A stretch of 64,000 nucleotides of DNA from Labia minor. Its lineage: Eukaryota > Arthropoda > Insecta > Dermaptera > Spongiphoridae. The position numbers were made by a program, and so were the translations under genes. The notes below the pieces were generated by a model. That model was not told where the DNA came from. It worked only from the letters and a program-made list of their open reading frames with translations, and searched no databases. This document shows, piece after piece, positions 11,978-21,295 of the stretch (position 1 is the stretch's first letter; the number at the start of each line of letters is the position of its first letter). The stretch lies in the NCBI GenBank assembly GCA_963082975.1, contig OY720346.1:70175267-70239266 (forward strand). Reading direction: 5' to 3'.

Positions 11978-12105
11978 ACACACACAGACATTTTTCTCAA
12001 CCTTAGTGAAAATGATTCAGGAACCTTCAAAAAGTATAAAAACATCAAAATCTCAACATCGAAAATTTTCGTGATCGCAATACTATCTCTGGCGAGATAG
12101 TAAAA
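11545..12105 (+). repeat. Dispersed element family E, copy with (CA)n
   Basis: This copy shares the block ACGTGTTGGCGCGTGA...TATATATAGCAGTTTTATAC with 17205-17600 and 36065-36560. It ends TGGCGAGATAGT (12090-12101), the reverse complement of ACTATCTCGCCA near the start of the 17205 copy, so the family has subterminal inverted ends. It includes the phrase CCAAATTTCATCATTCTAGC and a simple CA repeat. No coding capacity; a non-autonomous element. Confidence 0.55.
11905..11990 (+). repeat. (CA)n microsatellite
   Basis: An almost pure CA dinucleotide run lies inside element E. The Thr/His-rich open frame across it is an artefact of the repeat. Confidence 0.95.
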
Positions 12106-12478
12106 AATGATTCATTATTATTGGATTTGGCTGGTAATATTAATACCTGAGACACCGAGCTCGCTCTACCCTTTAAAAAATATTGATATACAATTCTTTA
12201 ATTATTTATTACAATTATTAAATGTATTAAATAATATTTTATTGAAAAAATATTAAAAATTATAAAACTATCTAAAACTTAATTAATAAAAGAACAATGA
12301 ATAAATAAATCACGAAAATAGATAAAAAAAAAATGCACGCGGCGAGTTTCGATCCTTCGAACTCGGGGAGTAAAAACAATTGTTCTTACTGCTGGTCTAT
12401 GATATTTTGATAATTACAAAGATATTTTTACCATCTTTCAAAGACATTTATTTGTTTTGTTGTTTTTTTTTGAGAGAG

Positions 12479-12906
12479 ATTAATAAATATATATATATTT
12501 TATTAAAAATAAATATTTTTAATTTTATTTCGAAATTAAATAATGAATTTTAAAATATTTTAAATATAAAAAAATGTTAATACAATATCATTTAAAAAAA
12601 AGCGGGATTAATAAATATATATATATATTTTATTAAAAATAAATATTTTTAATTTTATTTCGAAATTAAATAATAAATTTTAAAATATTTTAAATATAAA
12701 ATTTCGAAATTAAATAATGAATTTTAAAATATTTTAAATATAAAAAAATGTTAATACAATATCATTTAAAAAAAAAGCGGGATTAATAAATATATATATA
12801 TATTTTATTAAAAATAAATATTTTTAATTTTATTTCGAAATTAAATTATAAATTTTAAAATATTTTAAATATAAAAAAAATATTAATACAAAATTAAAAA
12901 AAGGCG
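12479..12906 (+). repeat. AT-rich tandem repeat, three units
   Basis: Three units of about 125 bp, plus a partial extra segment in the middle, repeat the series GATTAATAAATATATATA, TTTATTTCGAAATTAAATAA and TTAATACAATATCATTTAAA. Diverged units occur singly or doubled at 5770-5860, 16835-16915 and 22310-22500. No coding content. Confidence 0.7.
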
Positions 12907-13377
12907 GGAGTAAAATTTCAAAATGGATGCCATTTACGTCACCCATATATAATTTTCAATTAAGAAATTAATAATGAAGCTGTAAGTTTCAAGAGATGTA
13001 ATCAATAAAACTCAATTTTTCTTTATAAATACTATATCTAGTGTGAATTTGAAAAAAATCGTTAGAGCGGTTTTTGAGAACCAATGGTTATAGATAAATA
13101 GATAGATATATACAATTTTAGCTAGCATAATAAGATAAGATATATATCGTGAAATAATTAAAATTCTCAAGTCAAATATACAGCGTGCACGCATACCGAC
13201 GCATGTAATTGTGTGTGTGAACATGGTCGGCGATTCACACGCCAACACATACAGTTATGTGCGTCGATGACCATTCACGTTATTTATCCGAATCTCAACA
13301 TTACTTTAACACTACTAAATCAATTTAAAATTATTATTGCATTTAAAACTGCTTTTCTCTACTCCACAGATTTCACT

Positions 13378-13782
13378 ATGCCGAAAAAAAATAACGACCA
13401 AAATTTAGACGATATTATTTATTTCATACACCTTTCACTACTGGTTTATAGCCACACAGGTGCTAATGCACTTGAACGAGGCGAAGATAAAATCCCTCTA
13501 ATTCTCGGGGGAGATTTTAATGTAAATTTTGGATCTGATGATTCGTTGCCGTTGATCAACTTTCTTCGAGAAACATTTGGTCTGCTTATAAATAACGATC
13601 CCAAGGAATCAACAACAAAATCTGGAACTACAATAGATGCTGTTTTTACACGTTATATAGAAAATATCGAATCACGAACATATATATCTTATTTTAGTTA
13701 TCACAAGCCATTAATATCAGTATTACCAATTGAAGCACCAACCGACAATAGTACAGGCAATGTAGATATGATGATAGAGTAG
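13378..13782 (+). pseudogene. Helentron-type endonuclease domain fragment
   Basis: The frame ends at TAG 13780-13782 and matches the C-terminal endonuclease/exonuclease/phosphatase domain attached to Helentron (Helitron2-type) Rep-helicase proteins. Visible motifs are DKIPLILGGDFNVNF (the GDFN metal-binding box), TTKSGTTIDAVFTR and SYFSYHKPLIS (the terminal histidine box). The upstream part, including any Rep and helicase domains, is absent: before 13378 the sequence becomes AT-rich and unrelated. The natural start is not in this fragment; the Met at 13378 is internal. It is a 3' relic of a rolling-circle element and could have supplied activity to the many non-autonomous repeats here, but that is inference. 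Confidence 0.6.
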
Positions 13783-14300
13783 ATAATAATAATAATAAAG
13801 CGAATATTTGTTACGAAAATTTTATACTGTTATATGTCTTTCGAAATGATCCCTTTATTTTTCTCTATTTCTCTCTCACTCACACTCTCAACTAAAATTT
13901 ATCTTATTCTCTAGATTGTAAGAAGTTTCACTTCCGCCACGTGTACGATGCTGCACATTTTGCTTTTTTATTTTTTACTTGTTTCCTATTTCATTAACAA
14001 TTGAATTTTGTTTTCTTGAGAAGAATGAAAAAAAGGACAAACCAACAAAAATAAAATTTTCAAAGTGTTGAATATAGATAATATCCATGTATATCATCCA
14101 CTTTAAGAAAAAAAAATTTTATAAAAACTATCATAAATTATATAAATTCGGTTTTGATTGGAAAAACATTTATGACTAAATTTAAAAAAATACGTTTTTC
14201 TCATGGACTTAAAAGAATAAAATAATTTTTCTATAAGCCTGACAAAGTTTATGAATGAATTGCTACATATTCAACTAAAATCGTTGGGTGCTTGTATTTT
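13783..14300. other. Repeat debris
   Basis: No gene. It contains a unit of the CAACAAAAAGGAC-type repeat (about 13975-14150) and a solo end of the 50920-51507 MITE family (about 14190-14290, with GCCTGACAAAGTTTATGAAT). Confidence 0.45.
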
Positions 14301-14931
14301 TACCGACCGACGATAGTAAGAGAGGTATTGTTATCACACCAAATTTCACATGTGGAGATTTTTACATATCTCCACGAATCATGCATTTTCTAAACAGAAA
14401 AAAGTATTTTTAGCATGATGTATGTCCGTCCGTCCGTCCGTCTGTCCGTATAGATGTGTACAGCCTGAACGGCTCAACCGATTTTGATGAAATTTGGTAT
14501 ATTTACTTAATGCATCAGTGGGATGAATTGATCAACTTTTGGTGCAAATCCAGAAACCGGAAGTGGTAGTATTAGCGATCGACGATAGGAAGGAAAGGGT
14601 TATTTTCACACCAAATTTCACATGAGGAGATTTTTTACATATTATCACGAATCATTCACTTTGTATTGGTTTTATCTTCGAGAAAAATCATCTTTATTAG
14701 TTTTTTTCTTAATTTAAAATTATATGACGTCATCCAGCCATTCATGACGTCACAGCCTGTTCTTACATATATATTATAAATAAAATAAAATTAAAAATAT
14801 TTATGTTATATCCATATCTGTTTTTTATTAAATTAATAGATATATTAAAATTATTTGAAATTGTTTCTGTAGCTGGAAATTAATTTATTTCAAACTGTCG
14901 GTCGGTTCAGACCTGGCCACAGGTCAACTTA
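14301..14931 (+). mobile_element. Dispersed element family K, copy 1
   Basis: This copy runs from TACCGACCGACGATAG to GGCCACAGGTCAACTTA. A reverse-orientation copy at 24748-25401 is inserted into the second segmental-duplication unit and is missing from the first, which gives the boundaries. The interior holds a short (GTCC)n tract at about 14426-14450 and the phrase GATTTTGATGAAATTTGGTA. No open reading frame; a non-autonomous element of unknown class. Confidence 0.65.
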
Positions 14932-15390
14932 TTTTTGTTTACTTAAAAAGGAGAAACAATAACAATACAACAAAAGGCCCTTTTCAAACCTGACCTTTTC
15001 AATAGATAATATAAATGTCATGTTCCAGTTCTAGAAAAAAGATTTCTAAAATATATATTAGGTTGTAGCACAAGTTGGTTTAAGAATTTGATGAAATTTT
15101 AAAGTCTATTTAGAAAGTATATGAAACAATAAATTTATCACAAACCTCATATATTTAGAAAGAAAATTTTGATTAAATGAAATTATAAATTAAATATTAT
15201 TTAAAACAGTCAAATTATACAATTGAATACAATTTAATTTTGTTTAGATGAAAGAATGAAAGAACAAAACAACAAAAGGGACCTTGTCAAAACATTAAAA
15301 ATAAATATTACAGATGTCCATAGTCCGCTTGTTTAAAAAAAATATTCAAGGGTTGATTCTAGTATTAAATATATTAAATATTAAATATAA
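14932..15390. other. Repeat debris left of mariner
   Basis: No gene. Two decayed units of the CAACAAAA-type repeat (about 14935-15060 and 15235-15350) lie in AT-rich sequence. Confidence 0.4.
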
Positions 15391-15392
15391 TA

Positions 15393-16673
15393 GGTTGGGG
15401 AAAAAGAAATCCATTATTTTTACGTGAACTTCAAGACTTTATTTAACATGTTTTGCATTGTCCGATTTAGGTCAAATATGCACCATTTTGTTCGATAATT
15501 TGTTGCCATTTTAATGGTAGCTTCATTATGCCTATCTCATAAAAGTCTTGGTCCTTATTAGCGAAAAACTCCAGCAATTGATTTTCACACTCTTCCCTTG
15601 ATGCCAATTTCTTATCACTAAAAAAGTTTTGCAATGCAAGAAAAAGATGGTAATCGCTTGGTGCGAGGTCCGGACTGTATGGTGGATGCATCAAAACTTC
15701 CCAACCAAGCTCCCGGAGTTTCTGACGAGTCACTATAGAAGTGTGTGGCCTGGCGTTGTCCTGATGGAACACGACACCTCTTCTGTTGGCCAATTCTGGC
15801 CGTTTCTGGTCAATTGCTCGCTTCAGACGGTCCAGTTGTTGACAATAGATGTCTGAATTTAATGTTTGGCCATATGGAAGCAACTCGTAATAAATGATTC
15901 CTTTCCAATCCCACCAAACGCAAAGCAGAACCTTCCTGGCCGTTAGTCCCGGTTTGGCCACCGTCTGAGCTGCTTCACCGCGCTTTGACCACGATCGCTT
16001 TCGCATAATGTTGTCGTATGTGACCCATTTCTCATCCCCAGTCACCATCCGTTTAAGAAATGGGTTGATTTCATTACGTTTGGCCAAGGCTTCGCAGATG
16101 GAAATTCGATCCATCATGTTTTTTGGTGTTAATTGGTGTGGCACCCAAACATCAAGCTTTTTTTTAAACCCAGCTTTGTGCAAATGGTTTAAAACTGTTT
16201 TGTGGTCGATCTTTAACTCCTGGGCGATGCTACGACTACTAACATGCCGGTCCACTTCGATGATTTCAGTGACTTTGTCGACATTTTCGACGACGGGCCT
16301 GCCTGTGCGAGGGGCATCCTTAACGTCAAAAATACCCGAACGGAATCGACGAAACCAAAATTGCGCGTAATTAGCTGTTACAGTATCGGGACCATAAACA
16401 CTATTCACATTTTCAGCCGCCTGACTTGCATTTTCGCCCTTATCAAAGAAAAACTGTAAAATGTACCGAATTTTCTCTTTGTTGACTTCCATCTTTAATG
16501 CCGTGTAACTCAGAACTGAATGGACAAAACAAAAAACTGCAAACGAATTATTTTAGTACGAACTGTTACCTTGACAACGAGCATAAATTTGAAATTGTTT
16601 GATCGATAATTTACGAGATATCGATCACTACAGCCATCTACCGAAAAAATAATGGATTTCTTTTTCCCCAACC
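15393..16673 (-). mobile_element. Mariner transposon, apparently complete
   Basis: Inverted termini start GGTTGGGGAAAAAGAAATCC on both sides and match over about 32 bp with one mismatch. Each is flanked by the TA target duplication (15391-15392 and 16674-16675). Its length, 1281 bp, is what a full mariner should be. It contains one uninterrupted transposase gene on the minus strand. Near-identical ends and an intact frame suggest recent insertion. Confidence 0.93.
15467..16492 (-). CDS. Mariner transposase, intact 341 aa
   Basis: This enzyme cuts and pastes the element by binding the inverted ends. The N-terminal helix-turn-helix region is at about residues 1-110. The linker motif WVPHQLTP is present. 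The DD34D catalytic triad is complete: TGDEKW, then HQDNARPH, then the aspartate of YSPDLAPSDYH, with 34 residues between the last two. ATG is at 16490-16492, about 180 bp inside the element end; length is normal for the family. No frameshift or stop, so it may be active. Open frames on the opposite strand (15629-16459) are antisense shadows. Confidence 0.93.
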   Translation of the reverse strand: MEVNKEKIRYILQFFFDKGENASQAAENVNSVYGPDTVTANYAQFWFRRFRSGIFDVKDAPRTGRPVVENVDKVTEIIEVDRHVSSRSIAQELKIDHKTVLNHLHKAGFKKKLDVWVPHQLTPKNMMDRISICEALAKRNEINPFLKRMVTGDEKWVTYDNIMRKRSWSKRGEAAQTVAKPGLTARKVLLCVWWDWKGIIYYELLPYGQTLNSDIYCQQLDRLKRAIDQKRPELANRRGVVFHQDNARPHTSIVTRQKLRELGWEVLMHPPYSPDLAPSDYHLFLALQNFFSDKKLASREECENQLLEFFANKDQDFYEIGIMKLPLKWQQIIEQNGAYLT

Positions 16674-16675
16674 TA

Positions 16676-17204
16676 ATATTATTTTTGATCTAAACGAATA
16701 GAGAAAGGATTTTACATAAGATTTGTAATCATTTCAAAAATTAATAATATAATAAATGACACATTGTAAATTGACGATATAAATAAATATATTTCATTAT
16801 CTTATTATACTAGCAAAAATTGTATAAATATATTTTTAATTTTATTTCGAAATTAAAAAATTTTAAATATAAAAAAAATATTGATACAATATCTAATAAA
16901 AATACGAGGCGGGAGGCAAATATAATACATCAATTAATAATAATAATAAAAATATTAAAATCCGTTTAAATAAGAAGTTGGAAAAAATGTTCACGTCGCC
17001 CCCCTCCAACTAAATGTCAGTCCTGATCGAATGTTCCATGCTTCGAATTAAAATTGTATTAAGCATCATAACTTCTAAAATAATAATTAAATAAATTTCA
17101 AATAACGATTAGATATTTATTAAATGAATTACTAATAAATAATCTTCAATCTAATGCAATAAAGAATCTCTATATATTATATACACTGTGAATGTATCAG
17201 GAAT
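16676..17204. other. Spacer with AT-rich repeats
   Basis: No gene. It includes the junction motif CTTATTATACTAGCAAAAATTG at 16801-16822 and a unit of the AT-rich repeat seen at 12479-12906. Confidence 0.4.
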
Positions 17205-17600
17205 AAGCTGGAGCGTCTCCTCTCGACTATCTCGCCATTTTGAATTGGTTTAAATAACATATATTATATTAAAATTAAATTTAATTAATTATAAATTATA
17301 AATAAAAATTAATAAATAATATTTATTAAACCAGGGCGTGTTTTCTCTTTGTTTGTGGCACCACGTCACTTGTTGGAACGTGATTTCCAGTGTTAAAAAA
17401 TTAATTTCGGTATTTTCAGCAATTCAATCAAGCTAAAATTCTATATATAGCAGTTTTATACAATTTTTAATCATGTGAAAAACTATCAAACATATATCTT
17501 AATTTTTATGGTCACGTTAGAGGAAAAAAAATGTCAAATTGTTGTAGGTAATGACCCTCTTTCGGTTAAGCTACATTTCTCAAAAAAAATATTAAGTAAA
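17205..17600 (+). repeat. Element family E, truncated copy upstream of F-box/LRR 2
   Basis: Begins near AAGCTGGAGCGTCTCC and carries ACTATCTCGCCA (17226-17237), then the shared block to AGCTACATTTCTCAAAA. The right end with (CA)n and TGGCGAGATAGT is missing. It lies about 400 bp upstream of the F-box/LRR start. Confidence 0.5.
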
Positions 17601-17995
17601 TTCTTTAAACATAGATAAAAAGGCATTTTTTGTGAACAATTTTGATTTTTTTAAATTATAATTTCTGACTTTTTAAAGATTACATTTAAAATCATTTTAA
17701 AGTTATAATTTCGTCTTTACAAAGAGAGATAAAAAATTAATAAAATCAAAATATTGAAAAAATATAATAGGGAGGTAGAAAAAAGGTTCGAACTCCCCTC
17801 TTCTTATTTTTACTTATCGGGTCTTCTGATTGGTTTCCTGTTTCGACACACCTTTTTTCGACTTCAACGCCACCCTCAATTTCCTTCAGCTATCATTTGC
17901 TCTCTGCATCTCACCAAGTCATCATTAGCACGCTTGCTAACTGAGTGAATTTTGCAATTTGTTTTGTTTTTGATTTTATTTTTTGTTTTTTAATC
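17601..17995. other. Upstream region of F-box/LRR copy 2
   Basis: This presumably holds the promoter and leader of the gene at 17996. No clear TATA box stands out of the AT-rich background. The hydrophobic frame running into the gene from 17945 starts at GTG, not ATG, so it is not taken as a signal peptide. Confidence 0.35.
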
Positions 17996-19384
17996 ATGCC
18001 ATTCAAAAATTTGAACACCAACCATTCTGATCAGAAGCTGTCTCCTGGAAATGAAACAACTGTTAATTATACGTGTGATCAAGAATTACATCAACATATG
18101 AAGAGATTACCGCAAGAATTAGTAGGTAATATTCTGAAATATTCAACATTTCAACAATTGCTTGTTTTTAGTGAACATCCATATTATTACGAAGTGATTA
18201 TCAAGTATGGGATTGTTTCTTCTTTACCTCCAATATCATTCACAGCTCGGAATTCCTTCTACGCGGAACAGTTTTTTCAACGATTCTATTTATTAATAGA
18301 AACTGTTGATGTATCTCCGTGGAATTATGAATTTTTAATTAAGTTTATAAAAAATTTTCCCATGCCACGATTAAAAAAAATTAATATTGAAAATCGTGTC
18401 CAACGTAGAATAATAAAAATAGAAATAATAGAAAATCTTCTAGAAAATTTAAAATGTCTTATAGAAGAAGGTAAATTGCCAACTTGTCCTACTTTCAATA
18501 CGGTAGAAGAAATTAGTATCTTTGTAATTGGGTATTTGCCTGATATTTTTCTATGGGCTATTAATTATTTTTTTCCAAATTTAAAAAAGTTACATCTAAG
18601 CAAAAATTATTTTCTAAATCCTACATTTTTTAAGAATATCAACAAACTTGAAACATTAAGTTTATGCGCACTGGCAAAAACTAAATCCTTGGAAACAATA
18701 GCTAACTTAAATAATTTAAAAAAATTAAATATTAGTTTTCTTAATGAAAATGAGACCTGGCCATCTTATTTTTCTAAATTAGAAAATTTAGAACACCTAG
18801 AGATTTACTACTATGGTCCAGAAGAAATTCTCAGGAGTTATTTTGAAATTGCACCTGTAAGTAAATTGAAAAAACTAACGCTTTACTGTATTCAATCCTT
18901 TACAGAACAACTAGTTAAAGTGTTTCTTAAAAAAAGGTTACCATTAACAAATTTGAAAATAATAAATTGCGACGATATCCATAATAATGCCTTGAAATTG
19001 CTTAATCAATTTGAAAATTTAACAGATCTCCGATTAGTACACTGTAAATTATTAAAATCTAGTGATCTAGAGGATATCCATAAAATAAAAAAATTAAATA
19101 TTTTATCTTTGCTTGGATGTTCATTAATATGTAATGAAGTACTTCCATACATTTTTCAATGTAAAACATTATATCAATTAATTCTTCAGGGCACACAGAT
19201 TAAAATTGATTTTAGTACATTTAAAAATAACTTGCGTCTTCATACATTGATCATTCAAAAAAAGGACAATTATAATGAGTATAGGTCCTTGAAATCTAAT
19301 TTGAATCCTCTAGATAAGGGTCGAAGTTTAAAAAAATTATTACCTTTTGCAAGTATAATCAAAAAAATCGAAGATTCTTATTAA
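17996..19384 (+). CDS. F-box/LRR protein, paralogue 2 (complete, 462 aa)
   Basis: A single-exon gene from the first in-frame ATG (MPFKNLN) to TAA. An F-box-like segment lies at about residues 36-75, around LPQELVGNILKYSTFQQLL, followed by about ten irregular LRRs to the C-terminus (LKKLHLSKN, LEHLEIYY, LKKLTLYC, LTNLKIINC, LTDLRLVHC, LNILSLLGC, LYQLILQGT). The likely role is a substrate adaptor of an SCF-type ubiquitin ligase, the LRRs binding the target; no substrate can be named. Against paralogue 1 about 30 codons differ in the protein, clustered around 18236-18244, 18398-18412, 18727-18746, 18806-18816, 18951-18965 and 19112-19118, plus a two-codon indel, with one clear silent change. The fold call is motif-based; the F-box is weaker than the LRRs. 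Confidence 0.8.
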   Translation: MPFKNLNTNHSDQKLSPGNETTVNYTCDQELHQHMKRLPQELVGNILKYSTFQQLLVFSEHPYYYEVIIKYGIVSSLPPISFTARNSFYAEQFFQRFYLLIETVDVSPWNYEFLIKFIKNFPMPRLKKINIENRVQRRIIKIEIIENLLENLKCLIEEGKLPTCPTFNTVEEISIFVIGYLPDIFLWAINYFFPNLKKLHLSKNYFLNPTFFKNINKLETLSLCALAKTKSLETIANLNNLKKLNISFLNENETWPSYFSKLENLEHLEIYYYGPEEILRSYFEIAPVSKLKKLTLYCIQSFTEQLVKVFLKKRLPLTNLKIINCDDIHNNALKLLNQFENLTDLRLVHCKLLKSSDLEDIHKIKKLNILSLLGCSLICNEVLPYIFQCKTLYQLILQGTQIKIDFSTFKNNLRLHTLIIQKKDNYNEYRSLKSNLNPLDKGRSLKKLLPFASIIKKIEDSY

Positions 19385-21295
19385 TTGAAAATACTACTCT
19401 AATATAAAAAATTAAATAAATTACCATTTAAATAAAAAATAAATTGTTAACGTTAAATCATAAATATATTATTCTAATTATTCTCAGTATTTCACATTTT
19501 TTCTACTATATTTATTTAGAATAATAATAAATAAATATTTTTTTTTTATTTTTTTAATTTTATTCTATTTAAATTAAATTATTTATAAAATAATTTTAAA
19601 TGTTTAATAAAATTATTGTATAAAGTAAAATCATTTTATTATTTAGGTCAAATATAATGTCTATATTAAAATAAATACTATTCTTGTTCATTATAGTAAT
19701 TGATGTTTTATTTAAAAGAAGACCATGATTTTAATTTTAACTTTTTACTCTATTTTAATTATTAACAATAAATATTTGATATAAATGTTATAAAATTTTA
19801 CGTTATTTTATTTATTTTAATATTTAAGCTATTGTGTATACTTATATTAAAATTAATAAAAATATATTTATGTACTTTTTAATAAGTAAAGAGACAACTT
19901 TTAATAAATTCTCTTTCATGTTGATTTATTGTAAGTGTATAAAATCAACTTTAATACAAAAACTTAACAAATAATTCATTGGATCTTTTTGTCATATATA
20001 ATCTCTTTATTAAAATAAATTTATAAAAAATACAAAATACAAATGATAATTGAACAATGGCAATACTCTAATATATATTTGATATTTTTAATGTATATCT
20101 TAATTAATATTAATTATTAAATATAATAAAAATTCATTAAAATTAATAAATATTATAAAATCAAATTTCTGAATTTATTTTGTTTTACTTATTCAATCCC
20201 ATAACCTTTCCTATATTCTTTATATATATATTTATAATCTTATATAATATAAAGATATATAAATAATATAAATATAAAATTTTTTTATAAAATTACGTTT
20301 TTCTCAATGAATAAAAAGAATAAAATAATTTTTCTATATGCCTGACAAAGTTTATGGATTAATTTCTTCATATACAACGAAAAAACGTTTGGCGCATTTA
20401 TTAACATTGCAAATCACGCGCAAGCACTTGACGCCAAACACGCCCTGGATTAATAAATAATATTTATTAATTTTAATTTATAATTTAATTTAAAAATAAT
20501 ATATATTATTTAATCCAATTCAAATGTGAGATCGTCGAGTGGAGACATTCCAGATTAATCTGATCTCATTATACTAGCAAAAATTGTATATATATTAATT
20601 AATTTATTAATTAACCGCTGTAAAGATTTTTTTGAAATTCACACCATAGATAATATTAATAAATGCAAATCGATCTGTATTGGTTTCAATCTGGAAAAAC
20701 ATCATCTTCAATAATTTTTTCTTAATTTAAATTTATAAATGGATGACATCCATATTGAAATTTGTCTTTTTTTTTCTTTAATCGATATTGTATTATTATT
20801 TATTTTATATTTAAAATATTTGAAAAATGTTTTATTTTATTTCGAAATAAAATTAAAAATATATATTTTAATAAAATATGTATTTATTAAACTCTCAAAA
20901 AAACAAAACGTAAATACGGCTTGGTAATTATCTTGCCAAAATGGTAAAAAAAAGTTACTTTTATTCTCTAAATATATTAGTCGCGCGGTTAGATAACATT
21001 TGATAATAAATAGAATTTTATTAAAACTAACTGGCATCTCTTTCAAAATTTGTCAAACAAAGACACTTTGAAAATTTGAAAGGAGATGTCTAAGAGCATG
21101 TCTGGGTAAATATAGGTCCTCGGAATCAGAATTCAAAAAATATATCAAAAATGAAATAATATACAACCTTTCCAAACTAGATGAGATGCAGAGTGGAAAT
21201 AATAAATATTTAATCGATATTTGAAATTTATTTAATTATTATTTTATTCAAATCTTTATAGCCAGCATGGAACATTTATATTCATTTAGATATAT

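Noticed and set aside
11888..12100. Open frame with a long Thr/His repeat
   Set aside because: It is the translation of a CA microsatellite.
15629..16459. Plus-strand open frames over the mariner
   Set aside because: Antisense shadows of an intact minus-strand transposase with all family motifs.
17770..17800. tRNA gene suggested by GGTTCGAACTCCCC
   Set aside because: Only a B-box-like sequence; no A box, acceptor stem or cloverleaf could be drawn around it.
17945..17995. Signal peptide for F-box/LRR copy 2 (hydrophobic NFAICFVFDFIFCF stretch)
   Set aside because: The extended frame has GTG, not ATG; the first ATG is at 17996, after the hydrophobic stretch.
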